Source of the DNA: Rhytidiadelphus loreus
Lineage: Eukaryota > Streptophyta > Bryopsida > Hypnales > Hylocomiaceae
Length of the DNA: 64,000 bases
NCBI GenBank assembly: GCA_947034895.1
Contig: OX344762.1
Location: forward strand, 81,772,981-81,836,980
Direction: 5' to 3'
A program made the translations under genes and the position numbers. Below, one piece after another: positions 48,264-60,559 of the stretch (its first letter is position 1; each line of letters opens with the position of its first letter). The notes beneath the pieces were generated by a model. That model ran no database searches and was not told where the DNA came from. It saw only the letters and a program-made list of their open reading frames with translations.

Positions 48264-48748
48264 GTAGAAAAAGGAGGTATTGGTGCACCAAGTAGAGGTA
48301 CGGAGTACTATTTCTTGGTGTACCATGACCTCCTTTTCTAGTAGTTGCTTGGGGTTGTCCATGCACGTGGGCCAAAGACTAAGATAGGAGGTCTATAAAT
48401 CACCCGCCTAAGAGCTGAAACTGAATTTTGGGGAGGTGAAGCTTCTTGAAATATTTTTTCAGTGAATTTTCCTTCCAAGACGAGTGGAATTGGCATCTAA
48501 CCCAAGTCGTTTCATATTATTTGGAGCTTTGTGGAATTAGTTTTGAAATTTTGAAGTTGAAATGGCATACGGCTCTAAAATTGCCTACCTCCTCAAATGT
48601 TCCCCATTTGTACATTGCTAAAGGCTATGGAAAAGAGACATGTACAAATAGTGTACATTTGAGGAGGTCGGTGATTTTAGAGCATGTGTGCTTTTAAAAC
48701 CTCCTAGCTTACAACTTTGTGCTTCAAGACCTCCTTTTCTACTAGTGA
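48264..48748. mobile_element. Nested hairpin MITE cluster with AGAAAAGGAGGT ends
   Basis: GTAGAAAAGGAGGT stands at 48266. Its inverted partner ACCTCCTTTTCTA occurs near 48330 and again near 48728. The first pair forms a hairpin of about 85 bp. Using the outer right copy, the whole block is about 480 bp and contains a second hairpin (48572-48683). Confidence 0.6.
48572..48683. repeat. Long hairpin with GCTCTAAAA ends
   Basis: GCTCTAAAATTGCCTACCTC and the following CTCAAATGT...ATTTGTACAT form the left arm of about 45 bp. The right arm is its reverse complement with a few mismatches (ATGTACAAAT, ACATTTGAGGAGGT, GATTTTAGAGC). The loop is about 25 bp. It shares the GGCTCTAAAA word with the ends of the MITE at 46800-47107. 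Confidence 0.75.
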
Positions 48749-50264
48749 ACCTCTAAACATGCACTTAGGTAATTAATTAATTAAGCCTAAAATTGTCCAA
48801 CTAAGCAACAAAGTATTGATCATATTCATTATTAAATTGTTGGGGTTTTGTTGGATTTTGTTGGCAATAGAAGGAGAGTTTCAAATTTTGTTAGCATGTG
48901 TTTTTTGGAAGTCCATGTGAAAACAATATAAATAATCAAAATACATAATACAGATGTAAAATAACCACCCTAAATATGTTCTAGAACCAATTCCCTTGAA
49001 GCATTTTTCCAGTTGGATGCAAAATTCAATCCAAACCATCAATTTCATATGTCAATATACATATTTCTTTATTATCACTGACTACATCAAAGTGGAGATG
49101 ATGTTAATTTAAAATATAGGGATACAACAAATGGGTGAATTTGACTCAATTTTAGTATTCAACATGGCTATTTTGGTCTATTGATTTCTTTAAATTTAAA
49201 TTTAAAATAACACAAATTCAAAGAAAATTCAAGGATTTCTTTTAGCATTTAGACATATATTTGTCATTTGAAAATGTTGTGTGAATACAATATCGTGTTA
49301 GTCTGTTTCTAGAAAGTCTATTTACAATAAGACATGATCTATATATAATATTCTAGAGCAATGATGAGGTTGAATGTCCTCCATAGTTTATATCATTTTT
49401 AAGCCTCTAAAAATCCAAGGGAGTCCTACCTCCCAAATCACCTCCAAATGCATCATATTTGTAAATTGGCAAAAAAAATTATACAATATAATTTTATATT
49501 TAAAAAGAAACAATTTATGATCTCATTTACTGCTATCCAATTAGTATACAACCTCAAATTTTAATAGAATTTGATCTTATGGACCTTGAAATTCTAACAG
49601 TCAAAGTTCAATTTTTGAAATAACAACAATTTATTTTTAAGGATGAATGACTTTAGGAACTTGTATCACAAAGTTTGTCTAAAGTGGTTTTAGATGCATT
49701 CTTTCTACTAAGCATCTAAAACCACTTTTGGCAAGAACAAATTAATGAGAGGATTTTCAAGTTTAAAAAACATTACTCATATAATTTGGAACTTATTATA
49801 TGTATAATTATTATTTTTATCTAAAATCTAAACAATCTTAAATAATTCAACCAATGTAAAAAGAATATAGTTTTACTATTTTCTATACAATTGTAGTATT
49901 AAGGATTGATTGAAAATTTTCAGCCTCCAAGATGAAGAAATTCCATAATCTTGTTTTATAGTAGAAGTTCATATGGCTAGTGATCTAATACATCTTGTAT
50001 GGAAGGCAAACATAGGGTTAGTCCAAATGATTCATCATGCACACACAAGACACATGCAACACAAAACATTCAACTTTTGTATCATTCTATAGTTTAATTT
50101 GTCTTCATATAATATCAATTTAAACTATAGAATAATGCAACCACGAAATGAGTGAAATACTTCATTATGTGAAGAAATTGACCACTCAAAATTTGAAAAA
50201 ATGACCCTAGATATGTCAAGACATAAACTTGCTCCCAACTATAGGTCATAATTGAAACTCAAAT
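48749..50264. other. AT-rich DNA, no gene; one perfect hairpin
   Basis: No coding region. AAAGTGGTTTTAGATGC (49681-49697) and its exact reverse complement (49712-49728) form a hairpin with a 14-bp loop. Confidence 0.5.
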
Positions 50265-51230
50265 TGAAATTAACCTCTAAAGTTCCAAGGACTTTTTATT
50301 TATTTTGTCAAACTGCCTTTTCAATTGCAAAGAGAAAAATAAAATTTAATATTTTTTTTTTGCATATCTAACAATAGGATCTTCCAGTAGACTAGTATAA
50401 AGACGTGTTAAGAAAATTTAGACACTTTGACCACATAGATTGCAAGTAATTTATTCAGAGTGAAGAAATCATGTTTTGGGGCACCATGGCAAACTAGTTT
50501 ATGAGACTTTGTATCTTCTTAACTTAAAAATTTTGTACTATAGATTTTGAATTAAAATATTTTTATCATGAAAAATTGAATTGTAAATATAGTGAAAATA
50601 AATTTTTAGAAAATAAGGTGATTTTCATTATTTAAAAAATTGTTAAGTAGAAGAAAGTACCTGATATAGGAAAAAACAAAATCATTAATAGCTTTAAGAG
50701 GGAATTAAAGCACACTAATTCCAATGGTGAGATTGTCCTAACAATCAAAATTAACCTTGTGAAACTTTAGTTTTGAAAAAATGTGAAAATTGAGCTTGAA
50801 ATCAAACCCTACAAGTCATTTTTTCAATAACATGCTTTGATTGCTTGCAAAACAAGATACTCCATAACTTTTACATCACAAATCCAAATGGAACGAATCA
50901 AATCTTTCTATGTAGACAAAAATACAATCTATGAGGGAAAATAAATTATTTCAAATTTTTGTAGATTTTTGTTTGCCTGTTGTTGAATTCAGTTCTAGTT
51001 CTATTCTGGTATAATTTTTTCTGCTATTCACCAATTGATATAAAAATCATATTTCCAGAAAATTTAATTCATTTTTCTATCTTATGAGAAGACTTCAATA
51101 AGTTTTGTCAGTTTCCCATTTGTTAAAAAAAAAAAAAAAAAAAAAGTTTTGCCAAAAATTGAGCTCATAAGAACTAACATGAAATCCATTTTGTCCCCCA
51201 TGGGGACACTGGGACTTTAGGGGGTAAAAT
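50265..51230 (+). mobile_element. Dispersed AT-rich element with CTAAAGG-type inverted ends
   Basis: The best-bounded copy of the family also seen at 27.70, 32.50 and 53.03 kb. The left end is TTAACCTCTAAAGTTCC and the right end, reverse complemented, TTTTACCCCCTAAAGTCCC. The 960-bp interior is AT-rich and non-coding, with a run of about 20 A near 51126. No target duplication could be fixed. Confidence 0.6.
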
Positions 51231-53029
51231 AAATAATTAAAATTAAAATTCCAAAAATATATGAGTGAAAATTAGAAAGTCTACAAATGGTATTGGTAAT
51301 TTCAGTTCTTCAAAGCCTAATATTTTTTGAATTTTAAACACTCAAGCTTGGCATTAAATATAATTAGTAACTTTTGGATTATCACAAATAGGAAGAAAAA
51401 AATAAGATGTCTACCTGGCAATAAGGTATTAATACAAGTTTGAAATCAGAAAAATAGACATAGTACATAAGGTTCTAAAATCATTTTACAGTAACCAAAA
51501 AAATAGTTGACCAATCTAAAATAAACATCTTAAAAAATAATTAGTAAAAGTAGGAAATTTGATTAACCCCAAAATTCCTATTTTCGTATGAGGGGCAAAA
51601 TGGATTTTGGATAGGTTCCTATGGTCTCAATTTTCATCGTGACTTTTTGAATTTTTTTTCTTAAGATCATTAATTTTCTAAAAATATCATATATTTTTTT
51701 CAATCACTACTTGTTGAAGGAGAATAATGACTATATTGGAAATTACCCATTTAGTATAATAAGTTTGTTCTAAGGAAGATGGTCAAATAGGAAATTTCTA
51801 TACTAATAGATTCATTCCTTTACTAGATAACACAACTTAAAAATATACAATCTCTCATTTGAAAATACTCAAGTAAGCACAATGATGGAATAATTGATAT
51901 TCACTCACAAACTAAACCAATTGGGAATTATTTATAAGACAACATTCATGCTAAACATTCCCAACTTGAACAATAATATAAATCAATGACAAATTTATCT
52001 CATAAATTAACTACAAATCATTCTTTCAAACACCCAAGCCTTTATTGGCACTAGACATTGTTTCTTAATTTGAAACTACTCATTCTCCAAATTCACTCAT
52101 ACTGCATAGACATAACCATACAATTTTACACTTGCCTCCACTTGGCAAAAACATTCAATTGATTCAAATAATACTCAACATTCCAACTTAGAAATCCTCA
52201 TTTACACTACAACGACACAACATATACAAATTGAAATCCAACAATTGCAATTACTTATTTTCACAAAAAAATTATTTGGATTTACAACTCATTCTTTCAT
52301 TGCTTCAATCAATTTCACAACCACAAGCATCCATATACATTACCAAAGGACTAAGCATATCATCATATTTAATCGAATTCATTTGATGAACAAATCATCA
52401 TGTTACAATTTCCTCATTGACTTGATCAAAAGTTTGTCACCGTAGAACACTTCCACCAACTAGCGTTTCCATCAATCCAAATCCATCATCAAATTCCACA
52501 CTCATTTTCATACGTGAACTCACATCACACAACACAAAAAACAAAACAAAATCATACAAACACTTGGGGTTAGGACTCACACTTGTCGTTCACAAAGTGG
52601 ATGCAAATCAAATCAAACTTCCCAAACTAATAGGCACTCATAAGCGGTTACCTACCAACTTCTCAACTAGGCAACCTAACTCCACAACAAAACTACCCTA
52701 TTGGAACACACAAGCTGCCAACCAAAACTCCAATTTAGACCACTAACAATTCTAATTGGACTAATTGGCGACTTACTACAACAACACACTTACTCTGACT
52801 AGGCACTACATAAGCAAAAATTGCCCCACGAATGGTAACATAACACATTAAATCACCAATTTGGACAACAAAACAAGTAACTAGGTTTCTAACTAGTCAA
52901 TCAAAACTACCCAAAATACACCAAAAATGTCAAAATGAAATCCAACTAAAATCTTTACAATACTCGCAACCAAAAGTTATACCATCCTAAGCACAAAATT
53001 TCAACTTGCAAGGTTACAAAAAAAATCCA
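51231..53029. other. AT-rich DNA, no gene seen
   Basis: No coding region or element ends. From 52030 to 52950 the plus strand is rich in C and A and poor in G (many CACA/CAAC words), which keeps short plus frames open; this is compositional skew rather than coding. Confidence 0.4.
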
Positions 53030-53735
53030 CAAAAACTTGAAATTTAAATAATTATTTTTGTCTTCTTCTTGATTATATTTTTGTCTACATGGAAAGCTTT
53101 GAATCATTCCATTTGGATTAGTAATGTGAAAGTTGTGAAGCTTCTTGTTTTTTGAGCAATTATAACATCTTCTTGAGAAAATGATGTATTGTATTCACTT
53201 TTGGACTCAATATTACAAAATTTTACAAAAGAAAGTTTCACAAGGTTTAGTATGCTTTCTAGAACAATCTCATTGGTATGTTTCAATTCCATCTTAGAGC
53301 TATCAAAAATTTAGATTTTTCTTCAATTTCATATCTTTTTCTATTTAACAATTTTTTTAAAGAATGAAAATCAATTAATTTAATAGAAAATTCTTAGACT
53401 TTCAACTGAATTCTTCAATATGATTCTTCAATCTAAATTCAATATCTATAGTGTAAAAATTATAAGTTAAGAAGATTCAAAAGTCTTATAAGCAAGTCAC
53501 ACATGGTGGAAAAAACATGTTTTTCTCATTTAAAACTAAAATGTCTTGCAATCTTCATGGCCAAAGTTTATAAAACTTCTTCCATACAATCTTATATTAG
53601 TCAAGTACAAGATTCCATAGTTATATATGCTTAAAAAAATACAATGTTTATAGTTTTTTCCTCATTACAATAGAAATGGAAGTTTGAGATGATTTTAGAT
53701 TAAAAAAAAGGCCTTGGAACTTTAAGGGTGAAAAG
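53030..53735 (-). repeat. Dispersed AT-rich repeat, inverted copy
   Basis: Reverse-complement copy of the family at 50265-51230: the right border reads GGAACTTTAAGGGTGAAA. Going left it contains GACATTTTAGTTTTAAATG-like, ATCATATTGAAG-like and GAAAGCTTTGAATCATTCCA blocks in mirrored order. The left end is not clear. It is non-coding. Confidence 0.45.
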
Positions 53736-54845
53736 ATAGATAGCCAATCTACAAATTGAAATAATTAGTAAAAAATAATATTTCCAAAGAATATCTAAAT
53801 TAGTCACTAGTAAGCCCTAAATAGTTCAAAATGAATCCAAAAATAATTTCAAATAGTTGAAGAAATGTTTGCATGTATAGAAAAATTAATGATTGTAAGA
53901 GACACTTTTACTATTTGTTGTGTTTTGGATTTTCAATTAGTCAATATGAATACTCCAAGTACTATAAGTATTACCAAAGGCATGGAACAAGAAATGTAGA
54001 CACGTGATGTGATTGTGGATTATCTACCCCAACAACACATATGCATTTATCATTGGATGATAGGGATGGATGAAAAGTTTGTTCATTTGTTTCCAAAGGA
54101 GGATGTCATTTGCCTTTGTGTTTTGTCCTATACTAGTATTATTTAGTGCTACATAATCCATGAAGTACTATTCATAGATATTCAAGCACACTTTAGGGCA
54201 ATGCACAAGAGACTTGAAGTACTTTTTTTGAAATCTCTCTCATGAAAAGGTGTATGTTGCTTATATGACCAAGCTTACCAAATATGAGCTCCAAATTCTT
54301 CACAGTGGATATTCAATAGTACTACCCCCAAAAAAAACTTCATATGTGACATGTATTTGAAATTTACTTTGATCTACTAAATTAATTTTGAAAAATAGAA
54401 AAAATTCAAATACTTTGACAATTGCCATATGAACCTTTATAATGGATTTTATGTTCTTTGGATCATTTTTGCAATACTTACGTTAGAAACCACTTCTGCA
54501 TTCAACTTGTGATGGAAAATAGTACAAGTATTTTTAACAATTACCCAAAAAACAAGTATGGAAAGGTTGTACTAACAACTAGAAACACTTGAAAATTGTG
54601 AATAGTAAATAGTAAAATAGTACCTACTTGCCACATGGGATGCTAAATGACTTCCAAAAGATATTCAAAAGTTGACTCTTTGAAGCTAAGCTACTTTAAG
54701 AATTCCACATTTGTATGGCATATGGTATTAACACCAATCAAGTGTAGCTAGGGTGGAATTGCATCATAAACAAATCAATTTAATTGATAGGTGGACTCGA
54801 CCAAGTGGTACCAAAAAGAAATGGCATCATGCAATGGTTTTCTAA
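53736..54845. other. AT-rich DNA, no gene seen
   Basis: Stops in all frames. No repeats or element ends could be supported. Confidence 0.4.
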
Positions 54846-56333
54846 CACTACAAGAAAATGGGCACATATGCAACTACAGAAGAATGACTTCTTGTCCGGG
54901 ATGACTAAAGAATGATTGTTGCTCCCTAATTGTACCAACGAAGCTTGCTCCACAATATTTGAGTCATTTTGCAGTTGCTAGCACGACTTGGGGATGAGGA
55001 GTTTACAATGTCGAACTTTCATCTGTTGTTTTTCGTTTACAACGTTGTCAAACTTCTAGTGTGACTAAACCACTGTCATTTATAGTGACTGTGCTGCACT
55101 GTAGGGTGACTACGTAATGATTTCTGCATCACTGCACTGTAAAAAAAAGCTTCTTCTTTTTCTTTAATTTTTTGTTATTTTTTTCTTTGCTTTCTCAATG
55201 TTATTTTAATTTTAATTTTTTTCCCCCTTCTTTTCCTTATGAATTTTTTTATCTCTTTTTTATTTTTGGCTTCTTCATTACTTGAATTTTTTTAAACTCT
55301 TTCTATTTTTTTTTATTTCTCTATTTTTCATATATTTTTGAAACTTTTTTCTCTTTTTTCTTTTGGTTCTCTCTTGCTTCTTCCATTCTTGAAATCTTTT
55401 TAAATCTTTCTAATTTTTGTACTCCTTGCTTACCTTTTTTATTTTTTTTAAAAGCTTTTTTTTCAACAAAAGACTTTTTCTATCTTTTTTCTTGAAATCA
55501 TGCATTGTCCGTGGCGTTTTCTTTTTGTTGGTGTATATTTTTTTCTTCCTTTGGGTCCACTATAGAATTTATTTGAATTTCTACAAGTATGCCAATAATG
55601 GCTTCCAGAATTTTTTGCCATTGTCATTACACTTCTTCAGAAGACTTTGTATGATTTACATTTGAATTACTAGGGATCCAAACAAGTATACACTAAGGTA
55701 TTTAGATGGGTCTCGCAATAGTAGTTAAGTCTTGTTTTTCCCTTCCATAGACGACAATGTCGCCTCTTTGAAGTCACTATAGAATGACTTCCTGCGACTA
55801 CCAAATGACTACTTAGAAGATTTAGACTACTACGCACCTACTATACTATTGCTTTGGCTCTTTGTGCATTGTAATTCAAAATGCGATTTCCAAACATCCT
55901 ATGTAGTCATCATTACACTTCCCCTACATGAAGTGAGAAAACTTAGGACAATTATAGATGTCCGTGTTGTGGAGAAGTCAAATAGGTGACCCTTCTACTC
56001 TTCCTATGTCAATCCTTTCCAATCTCTTTAGCAAATTTATCTATAACTTTTGATTTGAGACTCAAAATCTAAAACGGATTTTTAAAGATGAAAGTGAGAT
56101 TGATTTTTCAACTTCAATTAGTTCAAAGTTTTTGAAGAAGGTTAATATATTATGCCCAAATGAAGTCTGAAATATTACTTGTAATACAATATTAATTTTT
56201 GCATTTTATATATTCCACATGGTTTGTCTTGCCTCCTACCACCCCACTTGTATAAAAAGCTTGTCATTTCAACTCTTTATACTCACACTCTAAGTGGCTT
56301 TGTAGCGATGCAACATATTTGTCAAATATGATG

Positions 56334-56473
56334 TATTGTATGTGGTGTATTGTGCATTATTTATAGTGTATTATACATGTATAGTGTATTGTATATTATT
56401 TATGGCATATTGTATATTATTTATGGCATATTGTATATTATTTATGGCATATTGTATATTATTTATGGTGTAT
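56334..56473. repeat. Minisatellite inside the CACTA element, unit 21 bp
   Basis: Four to five tandem copies of TATTGTATATTATTTATGGC plus A, with degenerate GTGTATT units to the left. The second CACTA element carries a different tandem array at the equivalent, inverted place (63521-63675). Confidence 0.85.
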
Positions 56474-57113
56474 CACGGGGAAGACACTCTCACTACATTT
56501 GGGGTACCCATGTGAAGTGGCGGAAAAAGTAATACATGTAATACACCTTGAATAAACTATAATTTCATCCTAAAATTTTGAGCTTTGTTTAACAAAAACT
56601 AAAGGTTTCTATTGACAAAAATTTCAATTCCAAATAACATAAGATATATTGTCTAGAAAAGGTTGAAAAATGAACTAAAATGGCATGTTCTCCAACTAAA
56701 ATATTTATAGAGCTCACATGAAGATGACTATTGCATCAATATTCAACCAAAATAAACTTTCAATAAAAAGCTATTCTATAGAATTTTTTTTTTTCATTTT
56801 TCAATTTTTTTTTCTTATATAATATAAATGTTATATTATATAACATTATAATATATTATATTATCTTACATTACATTATATTATTATGTGAAAGTTATTT
56901 TTAGCTTTACAGTGTATCTTTTTTCTTCAAAAAATTTATAACTAATTACTTTTAGCATAAAAAAATACCAATAATTCAAAATATAAACTTCTAAAGTAGT
57001 AAAATCTATCCATAATTTTTTTTTTGAAAAAAAAATTAAATTTTATGGTGTATCACTTGTATTACTTTATCCACCGCAAATGGGTTGCTAAAACGTGGAG
57101 AGTCCTCCCCGGG
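56474..57113. mobile_element. hAT-like MITE, copy 1 (640 bp), perfect 8-bp target duplication
   Basis: The left end is CACGGGGAAGACACTCTC and the right end, reverse complemented, CCCGGGGAGGACTCTCC. Inverted similarity continues for about 75 bp (ACCCAT, AAAGTAATACA, GTGATACACC). TGGTGTAT flanks it exactly on both sides (56466-56473 and 57114-57121). An 8-bp duplication is the mark of hAT-type insertion. The interior is non-coding and matches copy 2 in reverse orientation (ATTTTGAGCTTTGTTTAA, GTTGAAAAATGAACTAAAAT, TTGCATCAATATTCAA). Confidence 0.88.
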
Positions 57114-57361
57114 TGGTGTATTGTTGAAGAATTTTGAATGTACTCATATGTGACTATAGAATGACTACTCTCAATGCAATTGTCATTACACTCCATTTAA
57201 CACACAATGTTGCAACTTAAAAATGACTCCCCACGTCCTCATGGAGTGATATAATTCCTAAATCCACATCACTACAAAATGAATTGCCACATGTCAGTCC
57301 ATTTGAACGGTTAAAAGACTTCATTGCAACTTCTAAATGACTATATAATGACTTTTGATTT

Positions 57362-57510
57362 GGCTGTCCACTTCAGATGAGGCATGGGTCTGTCATAACT
57401 TCTAAATGACTTCCAAATGACTTCCAAATGACTAGCTACGTGGTTGTCTACATCAGATGTGGCATGGCTCTGTCATAACTTCAGAATGACTTCCAAATGA
57501 CTAGCCACAT
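57362..57510 (+). repeat. Tandem duplication in the CACTA subterminal region, unit about 75 bp
   Basis: Two adjacent units, each with GGCTGTCCACTTCAGATGAG / GGTTGTCTACATCAGATGTG, CATGGCTCTGTCATAACTTC and then AATGACTTCCAAATGACTAG. It multiplies the AATGACT words. Confidence 0.8.
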
Positions 57511-57668
57511 TGGATGCAAGGAATTTGCACTTTCTACATGGCAGCTAAGGAGCCATTTCCTTAACCCAAATTTTTTTTTATCACTTGAACAAAAATAGTT
57601 AGTTACATACTTATACATCCAAGGCCCTTCATTGCTGGTGATAATAAAAATTGCAGTCATTTATAAAC

Positions 57669-58252
57669 CCCGGGGAGATCACTTAGAATGTCCATTTAGA
57701 ACCTACGTGCATTAAGATTTTGGACCCCCTATCTTATATCCTAAAATTTAAATAAAAGGAGGAAAAAAAAATATCAATATATTTTCCTACTTTGGAAGTT
57801 CATGTTTTGAATTATTGATAATTTTATTCGTTAATTATAATTAGTTACAAATTTTTGAAGTAAAAAACTACACTGTAGAGGTGAAAATAACTTTCACACC
57901 CCTATTTTATATAAGAAAAAATTGTCTAAAAAATGAACAAAAAATTATTGAAAATTAATTTTTATTTAAAGTTAATTTTTCTTGAATATTGATGCAATGG
58001 TCATTTAAATGTGTTCTCTATAAATATTTGAGTTGAAAAACATGCTATTTTAGTTCATTTTTCAACCTATTCTATAAATCATTTCACATGTTATTTGAAT
58101 TGGAAATTTTTGGCAATAGAAACCTACAATCATTATTAAACAAAGCTCAAAATTGTAGGTTCAAATTATAGTTTATTAAAAAGTATATAGGGGGCAAAAA
58201 ATCACTTTAACACTCATGGTTACTTATAGATACACTAAGTGATATCCCCGGG
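57669..58252. mobile_element. hAT-like MITE, copy 2 (584 bp), perfect 8-bp target duplication
   Basis: The left end is CCCGGGGAGATCACTTAGAA and the right end, reverse complemented, CCCGGGGATATCACTTAGTG. TTATAAAC flanks it exactly on both sides (57661-57668 and 58253-58260). It is inverted relative to copy 1 and homologous through the interior. The matching place in the second CACTA element (near 63035) reads straight through as TTTATAAATGACTGCC, an empty site. It is non-coding. Confidence 0.9.
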
Positions 58253-58374
58253 TTATAAACTACTTGTCCACTATGACTCTAGGACCCTGAGTCATTCCAC
58301 AGTCACATGTGTCCGAAACGATTGTTTTGTAGTCATTCTTTGCAGTCATTTATGTGCCTATTTTTTTTGTAGTG

Positions 58375-60559
58375 TTTCAATCTAATTGGATGAATTTAGA
58401 TTATTTTCTTCACAGACTAAACCTTTTAAAGACTAAACTTCATTTTGCTCTAACTTCTTTATTTTTTATTTGAATTAGAATTATAAATTAGTTTTGGAAA
58501 TCTCTAAAGATTCCATATAGCAATGCAAATTCAAACTCATGGTCTTAAGGGCCCAACTTGAACTCCTAATTAGAGGACTTTTAAATTAGAGTTCTTATTT
58601 TCATATTTCTAGATACCCTATGTTATAGAAAACTAAATTACCTTTCAATAATGGTAAGGAACTTAATATTTAAACTTTTCTATCAAAAGATATAAATGGA
58701 TGAATTTTTACTTCTAAACAATATTCTAATATTTTCTTCTAACCTAAAACTCCAAATTAACTTTTCTTTTTGAATTTTACTTTTGAATTTTATTCTAAAA
58801 TATCGATTTGATTTGATTTGATTTGGATTACTTTTAGTACTTTTCATCCAAAACTAACTCCTTTGATTGCCTAACTTCACCCTATTCTATATTCTCTTTT
58901 TTTAAAGTATAAGGTATTTTTAGCAACTTCTAGAACGTACCTAAATGTTTCTAAATTCAAAATTAAGCTTTGGTGAACCTCTAAAAGTCTAACTTATACA
59001 TTTAATTTTGTTTTAACTATGTTTTTCTTCTTGAGAAAGTAAAAAACAAAATAGCAAGCTTAGGCACATACCTCTATGTCCACATGTGAGCATTTTCATC
59101 TCCACCCTTAAGATGGAATGAACACAATCTGGTTCTTGAATTTGTTTTGTAAAACTTTCTATGGTGGATATCTAAATGTGGTCCATTGTGCCTTCCAAGC
59201 AATGAATCTTTCTAACTTCCTAAGTGGTTTAAACTACAAAAGGAAACAACTAAAACTTAAAAAACATAGCAAACTTGATCAAATCAGTTGAACTAGGCCA
59301 AAACTCTAGTTTCGTAATATGAAAATGTCCAAACCCAGAAGTTAGCTATCATAATTCAAAGAGCCTATACTTTTAAGACTAACGGTGGTTGATACCTCAT
59401 GCTATCCATTTGCTATTATCTTCTATACCTACAACAACACAACCTCTAGTATGTGAGATAAGAGTTTCCTCTTGTCTTTATACTAGGGTTGTGGATTGAC
59501 AAAAATAAGATGCAAGAAACTTCTAGCTAGTTGCCCTTTTGGCAATCCATTGAATGATGGTACCAATATTGTGACAATCTAGCATTTTAGGGAACAATCT
59601 TCAAGGGCAACTTTATTAGCTTCTTTTTTTATTCTATCTTTTGACAATAGTAGGTGAGATATATTGAGAATTTTTCGCAAAGTTTTTCCATTTTAACTCT
59701 CTACCAAACTTTGACATTTTTCCAAATATTTGCAATCAAAAACTAGGGTTTAGAATTTTAATTTTTAAATCTATAGTTGGCATTATAGTGTTTTTTTTAA
59801 TATTATTCCTGACTATTTTTGCAAGATTTATTTAGACTCCTAAATATTTTTTTCTCCTTAAGAAATCATCAACTCTACTCTATTCTAGAAAGTCACAACT
59901 ATGAGCTTTAATTTTTGAATTATTTTGAGATCTTCAAAGGAATTGAGATGTAACACTTGGATTTTTTTTATGATTTTAAAATTTCAAATATTAAGTTTTA
60001 AATATTGAAAGAAAACTTAGAACTTGATATTTTTTTAGAAGTTTTGATTGTTAAGGCTAGCTTGATCCTTTTAACAATCCATAGCCTAAAAGTGTTAATA
60101 TTGTGGCATCTAGTTTTTGATTTAGTTCATGGTTAGAATTATAGCTTTTACTTTTATGTGAATCCTAACCATAGTGACAAGATTTAAGTAAATCATTGGC
60201 CTTAACTTTGACTAATTAGAAATTTACATCTATGTAAATCCTTGGTAAAGGATTTTTGCAAAAATTGACTACTTACATTCATCACATTTTGTATTCCTTA
60301 CATTGACCACCATTAGTTTGGATTGGAAATTCTAAGCCTTCTAGGTTTTTTAGCTATAGTAAATTATTAGGGAATGTGGCCTAAAATATATAAGACAAGT
60401 CAATAGGGCATCAAACTTCCTTAGGAAGTCCAATTTTCTAGCATCTTGGGCTAAAACCCACATACCAAGTTGAAGGATACATACCTTGTTATATTTGTCA
60501 AATGCCACTTTCATGCATCTCTGCACTGACCTTCACATGTTAAGACGATAGTCTGTGAG
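58375..60559. other. AT-rich DNA between the CACTA element and the Ty3/gypsy remnant
   Basis: No gene seen. A short ATTTGATTTG microsatellite lies near 58805-58828. It lies on the 3' side of the minus-strand retroelement and could hold its long terminal repeat, but no repeat partner exists inside the window. Confidence 0.4.

Larger units (their letters stand above)
54846..58374. mobile_element. Non-autonomous CACTA (EnSpm) element, 3.5 kb, with two nested MITEs
   Basis: The left end reads CACTACAAGAAAATGGGCAC followed by ATATGCAACTACAGAAGAATGACT. The right end reads, in reverse complement, CACTACAAAAAAAATAGGCA followed by CATAAATGACTGCAAAGAATGACT. These are CACTA terminal inverted repeats. 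Behind both ends AATGACTNC words recur many times (54886, 55778, 57160-57505, 58260-58355), the subterminal repeats to which CACTA transposases bind. No transposase frame is present. Without the two inserted MITEs the element is about 2.3 kb. The 3-bp flanks (TAA left, TTT right) do not match, so the target duplication is mutated or lost. It includes a T-rich tract at 55140-55480. Confidence 0.88.

Noticed and set aside
55140..55480. T-rich tract with an 82-codon Phe-rich frame nearby
   Set aside because: The frame is explained by the polypyrimidine composition inside the CACTA element; no protein meaning.
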